Below, one piece after another: positions 33,747 to 42,517 of a stretch of 64,000 nt of DNA. The translations under genes and the position numbers were made by a program. The DNA lies in assembly GCA_016926755.1 (NCBI GenBank), contig JAFGNZ010000184.1, forward strand, positions 1 through 64,000, given 5' to 3'. The DNA is from Myxococcaceae bacterium (GTDB lineage Bacteria; Myxococcota; Myxococcia; Myxococcales; Myxococcaceae). Positions within the stretch are counted from its first letter, which is position 1. The number at the start of each line of letters is the position of its first letter. The notes under the pieces are model-generated. The model saw only the letters and a list, made by a program, of their open reading frames with translations. It made no database searches and was not told the DNA's origin.

Positions 33747-34562
33747 ATGCGTTCCATGCTGGTACTGGCCGCGCTCACCGCGCTCGCCTCGGGCTGCGTC
33801 TCGCAGAGCAAGTACAACGAGCTGACCGCGGAGGCCGAGAACCTCGATAACCGGCTGAAGGAGGAGAAGCGGGCCCGCGAGGATCTGGAAGCCAAGGTGC
33901 GTGACCTGGAGGAGAAGAACGCCGCCCACGAGAAGGACAAGGAGGCCCTCAACTCCCGCCTCACCACCGCCGAGTCCCGCCTCACCGCCAACGCCGCCGA
34001 GCGCCATGCCCTGGAGCAGAAGAACCTCGAGCTGAGCGCCCTCAATGACGAGCTGGCCAAGTCCACTCGCAAGCTCGCCGCGGCCAAAGAGGCCCTGGAG
34101 AAGAAGAGCGCCGAGTACGAGAACCTCGCCCAGAGCCTCAAGCAGGAGATCTCCGAAGGGAAGATCCAGCTCTCCGAGCTCCAGGGCCGCATGACGGTCC
34201 AGCTCAAGGACAAGATCCTCTTCGCCTCCGGCTCCAGCCGCGTCAACAAGGAGGGCCAGGAGGCCCTGGTGAAGATCGCCGACGCCCTCAAGAGCGTCCA
34301 GGGCCGCATCATCCGCGTGGAGGGACACACCGACGACGTGCCCACCCCCAAGGACGGCCCGTTCCCCTCCAACTGGGAGCTCAGCCTCGCCCGCGCCATG
34401 GCCGTCGTCCGCGCCCTCCAGGATGCCGGCGTGGACCCCACCTTCCTCTCCGCCGCCGGCTACGGGCAGTACCAGCCCATTGCCCCCAATGACAGCCCGG
34501 AGAACCGCAGCCTGAACCGGCGCATTGAAATCGTGCTCGCGGCGAAGGCGGGAGGGCGTTAG
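33747..34562 (+). CDS. OmpA family peptidoglycan-binding lipoprotein
   Basis: A 271-residue protein with GGAGG upstream of the ATG. The lipobox ALASGC ends a short signal peptide, with Cys at about residue 17. Residues about 20-150 are one long charged coiled coil. The OmpA C-terminal domain follows at about 150-265. It has the family's peptidoglycan contacts: a strand with FASGSSRVNKEGQ, VEGHTDDVP, SNWELSLARAMAVVRAL with its Asn/Leu/Arg pattern, and NRSLNRRIEIVL. It should be anchored in the outer membrane and reach the cell wall, like Pal. The TonB-receptor fusion gene follows after a hairpin. Confidence 0.9.
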   Translation: MRSMLVLAALTALASGCVSQSKYNELTAEAENLDNRLKEEKRAREDLEAKVRDLEEKNAAHEKDKEALNSRLTTAESRLTANAAERHALEQKNLELSALNDELAKSTRKLAAAKEALEKKSAEYENLAQSLKQEISEGKIQLSELQGRMTVQLKDKILFASGSSRVNKEGQEALVKIADALKSVQGRIIRVEGHTDDVPTPKDGPFPSNWELSLARAMAVVRALQDAGVDPTFLSAAGYGQYQPIAPNDSPENRSLNRRIEIVLAAKAGGR

Positions 34563-34567
34563 AGGGA

Positions 34568-34587
34568 GGGCGCGAATCGCCGCGCCC
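34568..34587 (+). promoter_or_regulatory. Hairpin just before the TonB-receptor start
   Basis: A 7-bp stem (GGGCGCG/CGCGCCC) with a six-base loop fills the 29-base gap between the OmpA-like stop and the ATG at 34592. The only Shine-Dalgarno-like sequence (GAGGGAGGG) lies at and before the 5' arm. Folding would bring it near the start codon, or the hairpin may end transcription of the upstream gene. Confidence 0.35.
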
Positions 34588-34591
34588 CCTC

Positions 34592-37207
34592 ATGAAAACG
34601 CTCGCCTCCGTCCTCTGTCTCCTCGTCGCGACCGGGGCCATGGCTCAGGCCCCCGACGCCGGAACGCCTCCCCCTGATGCGGGCACCCCCACCGGGGTGC
34701 TCACCAAGGCCCCCGTTCTCAAGCGCCAGGTGGAGGCGCAGTATCCACCCGAAGCCCTCGCCCAGCAGCTCGAGGGCACGGTGGTCATGTTCATCGACAT
34801 CTCCGAGACGGGCACTGTCTCGGACGTTCAGGTGACGCAGTCGGCCGGCCACGGCTTCGACGAGGCCGCCGTGGCCGCCGTGCGCCAGTTCGAGTTCGAG
34901 CCCGCCGAGGTGGACAACGTCCCCGCCCCGGTCCGCATCGAATACGCCTACCAGTTCGTCTGGCGCGCGCCGCCGCCCCCGGAGGGCGCGGAGCCAGGGG
35001 CCATCCCCGAGCCACCGGTGAACTTCAGCGGCCGCGCGCTGGAGCGAGGCACCCGCCGCCCGCTGGCCGGCGCCGAGGTGGCCCTCCCGCAGCTGGAGCG
35101 CACCACCAGCACGGACGCGGAGGGCCGCTTCTCCTTCCGAGGCCTCCCCGCGGGCACGCATGAGGTGCTCGTCGTGCTCAGCGGGTATGACCGGTTCCGC
35201 ACCCAGGAGAGCATCACCGAGGGCCAGGAGACCCAGGCCACGTACTACGTGCAGAAGCGCATCTTCAGCCCGTACGAGACGGTGGTGCGCAGCGAGCGCG
35301 AGCGCAAGGAGGTGACGCGCACCACGATCCAGGTGGCCGAGCTCCAGCGGGTGCCGGGCACCCAGGGGGACACGCTCAAGGTGGTGCAGAACCTGCCCGG
35401 CGTGGCGCGGCCAGCCTTCAATGGCGGGCAGCTCGTCATCCGCGGCACCAGCCCGAACGACTCGGGCGTCTTCCTGGATGGGCAGAGGATCCCCCTGCTG
35501 TACCACTTCGGCGGGCTCACCTCCGTGTACAACTCGGAGCTGCTGGAGGCCCTGGACTACCTGCCCGGCAACTTCTCCGCCTCCTACGGCAACATCACCG
35601 GTGGCGTCATCAACGTGCGCAGCCGCGCCCCGAGGATGGACCGCTTCCACGGCACCGTGGGCGTCAGCCTCATCGAGTCCAACGCCGTGCTCGAGGGGCC
35701 CATCACCGAGAACCTCGGCTTCGCCATCGCCGGCCGGCGCTCCTATGTCGATCTGGTGCTCGGGCTCGTCCCCGAGAACGAGGACGGCCCCGCCATCCAG
35801 GTGGCCCCGCGCTACTACGACGCCCAGCTCAAGCTGCACTGGACGCCGAACAAGCAGCACACCCTCACCCTCCAGGGGCTCATCTCCAACGATGTGCTGG
35901 GGCTGGTGTTCGACCGGCCCGCGGACAACGACCCGAGCGTCAACGGCAACTTCGAGATCACCACGGGCTTCAGCCAGCTCCGGCTGGGCCACCAGTACAG
36001 GGCCGGCAACCTCACCGTGGACAGCCAGGGCCTGGTGGGCAACACGCTCGTCGAGTTCATCCTGGGCGAGCGCTTCCTGCGCATCTCCTCGCTGGATCTC
36101 GGCCTGCGCTCCACCGCCGAGTACACCGTCAGCGAGGCGCTCACCCTGGCCGGTGGCCTCGACGTCGACTACGCGCGGGCGGACGTGAGGGCGCGCGTCC
36201 AGGCTCCACCCCGCGAGGGCGAGCCGCCAGGGCCCCTGGTCACCGAGGAGATCCTCACCGCGGACAACGACTACTTCCAGTACTTCCCCGGCCTCTGGGC
36301 CGAGGCGCGCTGGCGTCCGTTCGAGGGGCTGCTGGTGGTGCCGGGGCTGCGCAGCGAGAGCTACGTCTTCGAGGATCAGCGGGTGCGCAAGCGCTCGCTC
36401 AACCCGCGGCTGGCGGTGCGCTACACGCTGTCGGAGCAGGTGACGCTCAAGGGGGGCGCGGGCCTCTACCACGGGCCCGCCCGCAACGATGAGCCCAGCA
36501 TCGCTTTCGGCAACCCGGAGCTGAGGGCCAAGCGCTCCTACCAGTACAGCGCAGGCACCGAGTGGCAGCCCACGCCCGAGTACTTCATCAGCGGAGAGCT
36601 CTTCTACAACCACCTGAGCCGCCTCATCGTCCGCTCGAGCGCGCGGGTGGAGCGTGACGGCCAGCAGGTGCCCCAGCGGCTGGCCAACCTCGGCACCGGC
36701 CGCATCTACGGCTTCGAGCTGCTGGCCCGGCGCGCCCTCACCGAGCGCTTCTTCGGGTGGGTGGCCTATACCTTCAGCCGCAGCCAGCGGCGGGACGCTC
36801 CGGGCGAGCCCCTGCGCCTGTTCGACAACGACCAGACGCACGTGCTGACGGCCATCGCCAGCTACAAGCTGCCGGCCGGCTGGGAGCTGGGCGCGCGCTT
36901 CCGCTTCTCCTCCGGCAACCCGCTCACGCCCATCACCGGCGCGCGGAGGGACGATCTGACGGACGTCTTCATCCCCCTCTACGGTGGGGTGAACTCGCAG
37001 CGGCTGCCCAACTTCCACCAGCTGGATGTTCGCGTGGACAAGAACTTCATCTTCGATACGTGGAACCTGAACGTGTACCTGGACCTCACCAACGCCTACA
37101 ACAACCCGGCGAAGGAGGGCGTCCTCTACAACTACAACTACACCGAGTCGGCGTTCCTGGAGGGCCTGCCCATCCTGCCGATCATCGGCGCCAAGGGGAG
37201 CTTCTGA
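34592..37207 (+). CDS. TonB C-terminal domain fused to a TonB-dependent outer membrane receptor
   Basis: An 871-residue protein. A signal peptide covers residues 1-18. A Pro/Asp/Ala/Gly linker follows. Residues about 40-125 form a TonB C-terminal-like domain (QYPPEALAQQLEGTVVMFID, then FDEAAVAAVRQFEFEPA). A carboxypeptidase-regulatory-like beta domain lies at about 145-215 (GRALERGTRRPLAGAEVALP). The plug follows (VPGTQGDTLKVVQNLPGV, then LVIRGTSPNDSGVFLDG), then a beta-barrel ending in an aromatic-rich strand and a final Phe. Receptors take up siderophores, vitamins or other ligands, but the substrate is unclear. The fused TonB-like domain is a feature of myxobacterial receptors. A lipoprotein gene follows one base after the stop. 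Confidence 0.87.
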   Translation: MKTLASVLCLLVATGAMAQAPDAGTPPPDAGTPTGVLTKAPVLKRQVEAQYPPEALAQQLEGTVVMFIDISETGTVSDVQVTQSAGHGFDEAAVAAVRQFEFEPAEVDNVPAPVRIEYAYQFVWRAPPPPEGAEPGAIPEPPVNFSGRALERGTRRPLAGAEVALPQLERTTSTDAEGRFSFRGLPAGTHEVLVVLSGYDRFRTQESITEGQETQATYYVQKRIFSPYETVVRSERERKEVTRTTIQVAELQRVPGTQGDTLKVVQNLPGVARPAFNGGQLVIRGTSPNDSGVFLDGQRIPLLYHFGGLTSVYNSELLEALDYLPGNFSASYGNITGGVINVRSRAPRMDRFHGTVGVSLIESNAVLEGPITENLGFAIAGRRSYVDLVLGLVPENEDGPAIQVAPRYYDAQLKLHWTPNKQHTLTLQGLISNDVLGLVFDRPADNDPSVNGNFEITTGFSQLRLGHQYRAGNLTVDSQGLVGNTLVEFILGERFLRISSLDLGLRSTAEYTVSEALTLAGGLDVDYARADVRARVQAPPREGEPPGPLVTEEILTADNDYFQYFPGLWAEARWRPFEGLLVVPGLRSESYVFEDQRVRKRSLNPRLAVRYTLSEQVTLKGGAGLYHGPARNDEPSIAFGNPELRAKRSYQYSAGTEWQPTPEYFISGELFYNHLSRLIVRSSARVERDGQQVPQRLANLGTGRIYGFELLARRALTERFFGWVAYTFSRSQRRDAPGEPLRLFDNDQTHVLTAIASYKLPAGWELGARFRFSSGNPLTPITGARRDDLTDVFIPLYGGVNSQRLPNFHQLDVRVDKNFIFDTWNLNVYLDLTNAYNNPAKEGVLYNYNYTESAFLEGLPILPIIGAKGSF

Positions 37208-37208
37208 C

Positions 37209-38075
37209 ATGCGCGCGCCCGCCCTCCTCTGTCTGGCCGCGGTGGTGGCCGCGTGTGGCCCGGACTTCGAGCTCCAGAGCGAGATCCGCCGGGTGCGGGT
37301 GCTGGCCATCAAGGCCGAGCCCGCCGAGCTGACGCTGGATCCGGACGCGCCCGCGCTGCCTCCGCCCGTCCAGCTCAGCGCGCTGGCGGTGGCCCCGGAT
37401 GAGCGCTCGGTGGACGTCGCGCTGGCGCTGTGCAGGCCGGGCAATGTCTATGGAGCGGAGGTGGAGTGCCCCGGCGAGGATGGCGCCACGCTGCCGCAGG
37501 GCCAGCTCTCGCTGGCGGATCCCAACGTGCAGCAGGTGCTGCAGGAGACGGCGGAGGCGGGCAGCGGCGGCGCGCCCCTGGATCCGAGCGATCCGCAGGT
37601 GCGCGCCGTGCTCGAGCGGGGGATCCCGCTCTTCGTCGGCTACGAGGCCAGCGATGGCAGTGGCACTCCGGAGGGACGGGAGGAGGGGGTGCGCCGGCTG
37701 ACGCTGCGGGCCACGGCCACACCCAACCAGAACCCGCGCATGGAGCAGATCCTGCTGGGCGATGCGCCGCTCGCGGGGCCGCTGCCGTTGAACACCGAGC
37801 TGGTGCTGCGGCCGAGGCTCGCCGCGGGCAGCCTGGAGGCGTACGAGACCGCGGAGGGGCCTCGCACGGAGCAGGTCTTCTACAGCTGGTACGCCACGGG
37901 GGATGGCGAGGTGAAGCCGCTGCGCTCGCTGGAGCCGGTGGACGACAGGCCGGGCGAGCCCACCATCAAGTACCTCACGCCGAGCACGCCCCAGCGCATC
38001 ACCCTCCACGTGGTGGCGCGGGATGGGCGCGGCGGGGTGGACTGGCTGTCGCGCACGGTGGACGTGGGGCCGTGA
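37209..38075 (+). CDS. Lipoprotein partner of the TonB-receptor fusion
   Basis: A 288-residue lipoprotein. The short signal peptide ends AVVAACG, with the lipidated Cys at about residue 16. The mature protein is beta-rich and acidic, with Ig-like strand patterns near the C-terminus (PQRITLHVVARDGRGGVDWLSRTV). No enzyme motif is seen. It starts one base after the receptor stop codon, so the two are one operon; it may be a surface-exposed substrate-capture or accessory lipoprotein. Its stop lies one base from the convergent Hsp70-like gene. Confidence 0.8.
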   Translation: MRAPALLCLAAVVAACGPDFELQSEIRRVRVLAIKAEPAELTLDPDAPALPPPVQLSALAVAPDERSVDVALALCRPGNVYGAEVECPGEDGATLPQGQLSLADPNVQQVLQETAEAGSGGAPLDPSDPQVRAVLERGIPLFVGYEASDGSGTPEGREEGVRRLTLRATATPNQNPRMEQILLGDAPLAGPLPLNTELVLRPRLAAGSLEAYETAEGPRTEQVFYSWYATGDGEVKPLRSLEPVDDRPGEPTIKYLTPSTPQRITLHVVARDGRGGVDWLSRTVDVGP

Positions 38076-38076
38076 T

Positions 38077-39339
38077 TCAGGCGGGGGACTCGAGCGCGGC
38101 GGAGGCCCGACCGAGCCCCTCGGCCACCGAGGTGAAGGCGTCCGCCGTGCGCACCCGCGCCTCGCCGAAGCGATCCACGTAGAGCTGGCGCACCGCGGGG
38201 ATCTGCGAGGAGCCACCCGTGAGGAAGACGGCGTCGATCTCGCCCGCCCCCACGCACCGGTCCAGCAGGCCCTGCGTGACTTGAGCCAGCTCGGTGAGCA
38301 GCGGCTGGCTGAAGGACTCGAACTCGGCGCGGGTGATGCGCTCGTGCAGGTGGATGCGCGCCTCCTCGAAGTCCAGCGTGGCCTCCTCCTCCCTGGAGAG
38401 TTGGACTTTGGTGGCCTCGATGGCGCGGAACAGCCGGTAGCCCAGGTTCTCCATCACCAGGTCGTACAGCGCCTCCGCCGTCTCCGGCTTGTCGCTGGAC
38501 TCCAGCATCAGCTCCAGCAGCTCCTGGGTGGACTTCTCCCGGATGAAGGACATCTCGTGCCAGGACAGCAGCCTGGCCATCACGTGCTGGGGAACCGGCA
38601 GCCGCTTGTCCGTGAAGCCGCGCACCTGGTACGTGGTGCCCGCGCCGAAGCGCGGCAGCAGCTTGTGGCGCATGATCTCCGCGTCGAAGCGATCACCGCC
38701 GATGCGCACGCCCGTGGAGCCCACCACGTCCGCCCGCCGGTCCGGCCGCCCCCGGCGCGAGGGCCCCAGCCGCATCAGCGTCAGGTCCGTGGTGCCCGCG
38801 CCGAAGTCGGCCACCAGCACCAGCTCCTCGCGGGAGAGCTGCGCCTCGTAGGCGAGCGCCGCGGCGATGGGCTCGATGAGGAACTGGATGCGCGTGAAGC
38901 CGGCCAGCTCCGCCGCCTTGCGCAGGCGCTGCTCGGCCAGCGCGTCCGCCTCGGGCTCGGGGGAGAAGAGGGCGGGGCGGCCCAGCATCACCGCCTCCGG
39001 AGGGCTCCCCAGGTGCGTCCCCGCCGCCTCGCGTACCCGGCGCAGTAGCACCGCCACCAGCTCCTCGATGGTCCACGTGCGGTTGTGCACCTGCGTGGCG
39101 CGGAAGGAGCGGCTGTGCAGGAAGGACTTCACCGACTGGATGAAGCGCCCGGCGTTGTCCTCGAGGTAGCGCGTGATGGCCTCCGCGCCGGCATACACGG
39201 TGCGCTCGTCCTCCGGAAAGAAGAGCACCGAGCGGAAGAGGCGAGGCTCGGCGGTACCGGGGGCGATGGACAGCACCCTGCCGTCCGGCAGGGCCGCCGC
39301 CGTATTGCTGGTTCCGAAGTCGAGGCCGCAGACGTTCAT
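38077..39339 (-). CDS. Hsp70 family protein (YegD-like)
   Basis: A 420-residue protein containing only the Hsp70/actin ATPase part and no typical substrate-binding domain, as in YegD. Phosphate-1 is CGLDFGTSNTAAALPDG at the N-terminus. Phosphate-2 is VLVADFGAGTTDLTLMRLG near residue 170. The adenosine motif FLTGGSSQIPAV lies near residue 380. The start was taken at the ATG at 39339, five codons into a possible alternative at 39354; neither has a strong ribosome site. It should be a cytoplasmic ATPase with chaperone-like function; clients are unknown. Confidence 0.87.
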   Translation of the reverse strand: MNVCGLDFGTSNTAAALPDGRVLSIAPGTAEPRLFRSVLFFPEDERTVYAGAEAITRYLEDNAGRFIQSVKSFLHSRSFRATQVHNRTWTIEELVAVLLRRVREAAGTHLGSPPEAVMLGRPALFSPEPEADALAEQRLRKAAELAGFTRIQFLIEPIAAALAYEAQLSREELVLVADFGAGTTDLTLMRLGPSRRGRPDRRADVVGSTGVRIGGDRFDAEIMRHKLLPRFGAGTTYQVRGFTDKRLPVPQHVMARLLSWHEMSFIREKSTQELLELMLESSDKPETAEALYDLVMENLGYRLFRAIEATKVQLSREEEATLDFEEARIHLHERITRAEFESFSQPLLTELAQVTQGLLDRCVGAGEIDAVFLTGGSSQIPAVRQLYVDRFGEARVRTADAFTSVAEGLGRASAALESPA

Positions 39340-39490
39340 GGCGGAGGCGGCCATACCGCCGAACCGGGCCGGACGGTAGCGCCAACTCGGGGGGGGATTG
39401 GGGGAGCGAGCCCGGGGTGCTCCTGGGGCCGCTTGGCTCCTGGCGTCCGCGCTCCATCTTTTCTCTGTCCCACTGCTAACAGGAGAGATC

Positions 39491-40321
39491 ATGAGATTCG
39501 GCGCAGGATGGTTATCGGCTGGTGTCGCCGCGCTGCTCATCACCGCGGGGTGCAAGGAGGGCAAGCCCGTCGTGGAGCAAGAGGGAGAGCAGGCGTCCGC
39601 GGCCCAGAACGTGGAGCAGGCCCAGGAGCGATCAGAGCAGGCGTTCGATCAGGCTCGCGAGGCGCAGGGAAAGGCCAGCGAGGAGCAGGAGCAGGCCGCC
39701 CAGGCCCAGCAAGACGTGCAGCAGGCCCAGCGAGAGCTGGAAGAGGCCCAGGCTCAGGCTCAGACGGAGGCCCAGCAGGCTCAGCAGGCCCAGCAGCAGG
39801 CCCAACAGGAGACACAGCAGGCCGGGCAGACGGCCTCCGAGGCCCAGGCGAGCGCGCTGGAGGCGCAGCGCCAGCAGCAGTCCGAGACGGCGCAGCAGGC
39901 CGAGCAGCAGGCGCAGCAGGCCGAGCAGCAAGCCCAGCAGACGCAGCAGCAGGCACAGCAGCCCGTCGCCGCGGCTCCGGCTCCCTCCGCCCAGGGGGCC
40001 CAGGGTGAGCAGCTCATCGTCGGAGAGGTGATGACGGCCAGCGAACGAGAGGTCCTGGTGAGCAGCCGGGGCGAGCCGCAGCTCCGGCTCCAGGTGCAGC
40101 CCGGGACGACGACGATCATCGTCGACGGTCGCCCGGCCAAGGCCGTGGACATCCAGGAGGGGAGCCAGGTGCGCGCCTCCTATCGGGACATGGGCGGCGA
40201 GCCGACCGCGACCCGCATCGAGGTCACCACGAGCCGGCAGCCGGCCGTGCCCGCCGCGCCCGAGAGCGGCGAGCCCCAGCCGGGCGCACAGCCCCAGGAA
40301 GCTCCCGTCCAGGGGGAGTGA
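39491..40321 (+). CDS. Gln/Ala-rich coiled-coil lipoprotein
   Basis: A 276-residue lipoprotein. AGGAGAG precedes the ATG at 39491. The signal ends LLITAGC, with Cys at about residue 20. Residues about 30-160 are almost only Gln, Ala and Glu in heptad-like repeats (QQAQQAEQQAQ), predicted to be a long coiled coil or rod. A small beta domain follows at about 175-250 (GEVMTASEREVLVSS, then LQVQPGTTTIIVDG), then a Pro/Gln tail. It may serve as a spacer or envelope linker. A bidirectional hairpin separates it from the convergent SelO gene. Confidence 0.8.
   Translation: MRFGAGWLSAGVAALLITAGCKEGKPVVEQEGEQASAAQNVEQAQERSEQAFDQAREAQGKASEEQEQAAQAQQDVQQAQRELEEAQAQAQTEAQQAQQAQQQAQQETQQAGQTASEAQASALEAQRQQQSETAQQAEQQAQQAEQQAQQTQQQAQQPVAAAPAPSAQGAQGEQLIVGEVMTASEREVLVSSRGEPQLRLQVQPGTTTIIVDGRPAKAVDIQEGSQVRASYRDMGGEPTATRIEVTTSRQPAVPAAPESGEPQPGAQPQEAPVQGE
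39690..39965 (+). repeat. CAG-rich repetitive coding region
   Basis: This stretch is made of degenerate CAG/GCC/GAG triplet repeats coding for the Gln/Ala/Glu-rich rod. The repeat units are imperfect, with blocks such as GAGCAGCAGGCGCAGCAGGC occurring in tandem. Triplet expansion or contraction could change the length of the rod without a frameshift. Confidence 0.75.
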
Positions 40322-40337
40322 GCGGGCGAGGCTCCGG

Positions 40338-40368
40338 CGCGGGGCTGGCCCTGGTGCTCAGCCCCGCG
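40338..40368. terminator. Bidirectional terminator hairpin between convergent genes
   Basis: A perfect 10-bp stem (CGCGGGGCTG/CAGCCCCGCG) with an 11-base loop lies between the stops of the Gln-rich lipoprotein (40321) and selO (40388). It is well placed to terminate both. No T-tract on either side. Confidence 0.55.
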
Positions 40369-40387
40369 GCCCGGGGCCGCTTCGTGC

Positions 40388-41854
40388 TCAGGAGCTGCAG
40401 CTCACCGCGAGGTGCTTGCCCCAGGCGGGTGGGGGCGCGGCGGAGGCCTCGTGCTCGGGCTGCTCATCGAACGGCCGCGAGAGCAGCGCGCGCAGTCGGT
40501 CCACCTCGCTGAAGTCACCCTGCTGGGCGCGCGAGATGGCCGTCTGGGCCAGGTAGTTGCGCAGCACGTACTTGGGGTTGACGCGGTCCATGCGCGCGTG
40601 GCGCTCGGCGTCCACGCTGGCCTCGGAGCGCAGCCGGGCGCGGTAGTCCGCCGCCCACGCATCGAAGCCCGCGCCGTCCAGGAACAGCTCCCGCAGGGGC
40701 TCGTTGCGCGCTCCGGCCGAGGTGTCGAAGCGCCCCAGCATTCGGAACAGGCGCGTGTAGTCCACCCGCGCCTCGGCCATCCGGGCGAGGAGCGTCTCCA
40801 GCAGGCTCCGATCCTCGTGGCGGGGCTCGCGCAGGCCCAGCTTCTCCCGCATCCTCCCCAGGAGCGAGGCGTCGAAGGTGGCGGAGAAGGACTGGAGGGC
40901 CGCCTGGGCCTCTTCCTCGCGGATGAGCGTGAGCAGCGCCTCGCCCAGGCACGCCAGGTTCCACAGGGCGATCCGCGGCTGCTTGTCGAAGGCGTAGCGG
41001 CCGAAGTCATCCGAGTGGTTGCAGATGAAGCCGGGCTCGAAGTCGTCCAGGAAGCCGAAGGGCCCGTAGTCCAGGGTGAGCCCGAGGATGGACATGTTGT
41101 CCGTGTTCAGCACCCCATGCGCGAAGCCCACCGCCTGCCACTGCGCGACGAGGTTTGCCGTGCGCTCCACCACCTCGGCGAAGAGGCGGGCGTACCGATC
41201 CTGCGCGCCCTCCAGGTGAGGGAAGTGCCGCGCCAGCACGTAGTCCGCCAGCGTCGCCACGTGCTCGTGCTGGCCGCTGTGATGGAAGTACTCGAAGGTG
41301 CCGAAGCGCACGTGCGAGGGAGCCATCCGCACCAGCATGGCGCCTGTCTCCACCTCCTCGCGGTACACCTTCTCGCTCCCGCCGATGATGCAGAGGGCCC
41401 GCGTCGTGGGGATGCCCAGCCCGTGCATGGCCTCGCTGCAGAGGTACTCGCGGAGGGTGGAGCGCAGCACCGCGCGCCCATCCCCCATGCGGGAGAAGGG
41501 GGTGAGGCCCGAGCCCTTCAGGTGCAGCTCCCACCGCTCGCCCGTGCGGGTGTGCACCTCGCCCAGCAGCAGGGCGCGCCCGTCCCCCAGCCGGGGCACG
41601 TACACGCCGAACTGGTGGCCGGCGTAGACGGTGGCGACCGGCTCCATCCCTGGCAGTGGCCGCGCGCCGCTGAAGGCCTCCACGAACTCCGGGCGCCGGG
41701 CCTCGGAGGGCTCCAGCCCGAGCAGCCGGAGCGCCTCCGGGCTGGCGCTCACCAGCCGTGCCTCCCTGAAGGGGCTGGGAGGCACCCGGACGCTGAAGCC
41801 GGGAGGCAGGCGGGCGTACGTGTTGTCGAAGTGGAGCTGCTCGAGCGAAGGCAT
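40388..41854 (-). CDS. selO: SelO/YdiU protein adenylyltransferase
   Basis: A 488-residue pseudokinase-fold enzyme of the SelO (UPF0061, YdiU) family; E. coli SelO is of similar length. SelO transfers AMP from ATP to Ser, Thr or Tyr of target proteins and is linked to redox stress. Family blocks are clear: YAGHQFGVYVPRLGDGRA, LHLKGSGLTPFSRMGDGRA, LNTDNMSILGLTLDYGPFGF with catalytic Asn and Asp, and the ending AVSCSS. The near-terminal Cys matches the position that is selenocysteine in animal homologues. The ATG start gives the normal N-terminus (LHFDNTYARLP). It is cytoplasmic. Confidence 0.94.
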   Translation of the reverse strand: MPSLEQLHFDNTYARLPPGFSVRVPPSPFREARLVSASPEALRLLGLEPSEARRPEFVEAFSGARPLPGMEPVATVYAGHQFGVYVPRLGDGRALLLGEVHTRTGERWELHLKGSGLTPFSRMGDGRAVLRSTLREYLCSEAMHGLGIPTTRALCIIGGSEKVYREEVETGAMLVRMAPSHVRFGTFEYFHHSGQHEHVATLADYVLARHFPHLEGAQDRYARLFAEVVERTANLVAQWQAVGFAHGVLNTDNMSILGLTLDYGPFGFLDDFEPGFICNHSDDFGRYAFDKQPRIALWNLACLGEALLTLIREEEAQAALQSFSATFDASLLGRMREKLGLREPRHEDRSLLETLLARMAEARVDYTRLFRMLGRFDTSAGARNEPLRELFLDGAGFDAWAADYRARLRSEASVDAERHARMDRVNPKYVLRNYLAQTAISRAQQGDFSEVDRLRALLSRPFDEQPEHEASAAPPPAWGKHLAVSCSS

Positions 41855-41890
41855 GACTGGGGATAACGGCCGAGCCGGGCGAGGGCCTCC

Positions 41891-42517
41891 CTAACGCTGG
41901 AGGGTCGGCACCTTCATGCCCCGCTGGAAGGCAGGCCGGGAGCCTACGCGCTCCATCCACTCGGGGATGCCCGCCAGGGAGCGGAACAGCTCCGGGAAGG
42001 ACTGTCGGGCACTCGCGAGCCACGGGTACAGGGAGATGTCCGCGATCGAGTACTCGCTCGCCGCGTAGTCATGGCTGCTGAGGTGCCGGTCCAGCACACC
42101 CAGCAGCCGCGCGGCTTCGTTCCGGAACCGATCGATGGCGAAGGGCACCTTCTGGGGGGCCGTGCGGGTGAAGAAGTAGAGCTGCCCGAAGATGGGGCCG
42201 ATGGCGCTCATCTGGAACATCAGCCACTCCATCACCTTGGCCTTGCGCACCGGATCCGTCGGCATCAGCCGGCCCGTCTTCTCCGCCAGGTAGACCAGGA
42301 TGGCGCCGGACTCGAATACCTTCAGTCCTCCTCCAGGGACTTCTCGGTCCACGATGGCCGGGATCTTGTTGTTGGGGCTGATGGCGAGAAACTCGGGCTT
42401 GAACTGCTCACCCTTGGCGATGTTCACCACATGGAGGGTGTAGGGCAGCCCCAGCTCCTCCAGGGCGATGGACACCTTGCGTCCGTTGGGTGTCGCGAAT
42501 GTGTACAGGTCGATCAT
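41891..42517 (-). CDS. Glutathione S-transferase, YghU/YfcG-like
   Basis: A 208-residue protein of the normal GST length. The N-terminal thioredoxin fold begins LYTFATPNGRKVSIALEELG. The Thr-Pro-Asn group resembles the Nu-class disulfide-bond reductases YghU and YfcG. A cis-Pro segment (NNKIPAIVD) and FESGAILVYLAEKTG complete the glutathione site. The C-terminal helical domain ends MERVGSRPAFQRG. The start overlaps the stop of the upstream amine-oxidase gene by four bases (ATGA), so the two are coupled and may act in the same detoxification or oxidation route. Confidence 0.92.
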   Translation of the reverse strand: MIDLYTFATPNGRKVSIALEELGLPYTLHVVNIAKGEQFKPEFLAISPNNKIPAIVDREVPGGGLKVFESGAILVYLAEKTGRLMPTDPVRKAKVMEWLMFQMSAIGPIFGQLYFFTRTAPQKVPFAIDRFRNEAARLLGVLDRHLSSHDYAASEYSIADISLYPWLASARQSFPELFRSLAGIPEWMERVGSRPAFQRGMKVPTLQR

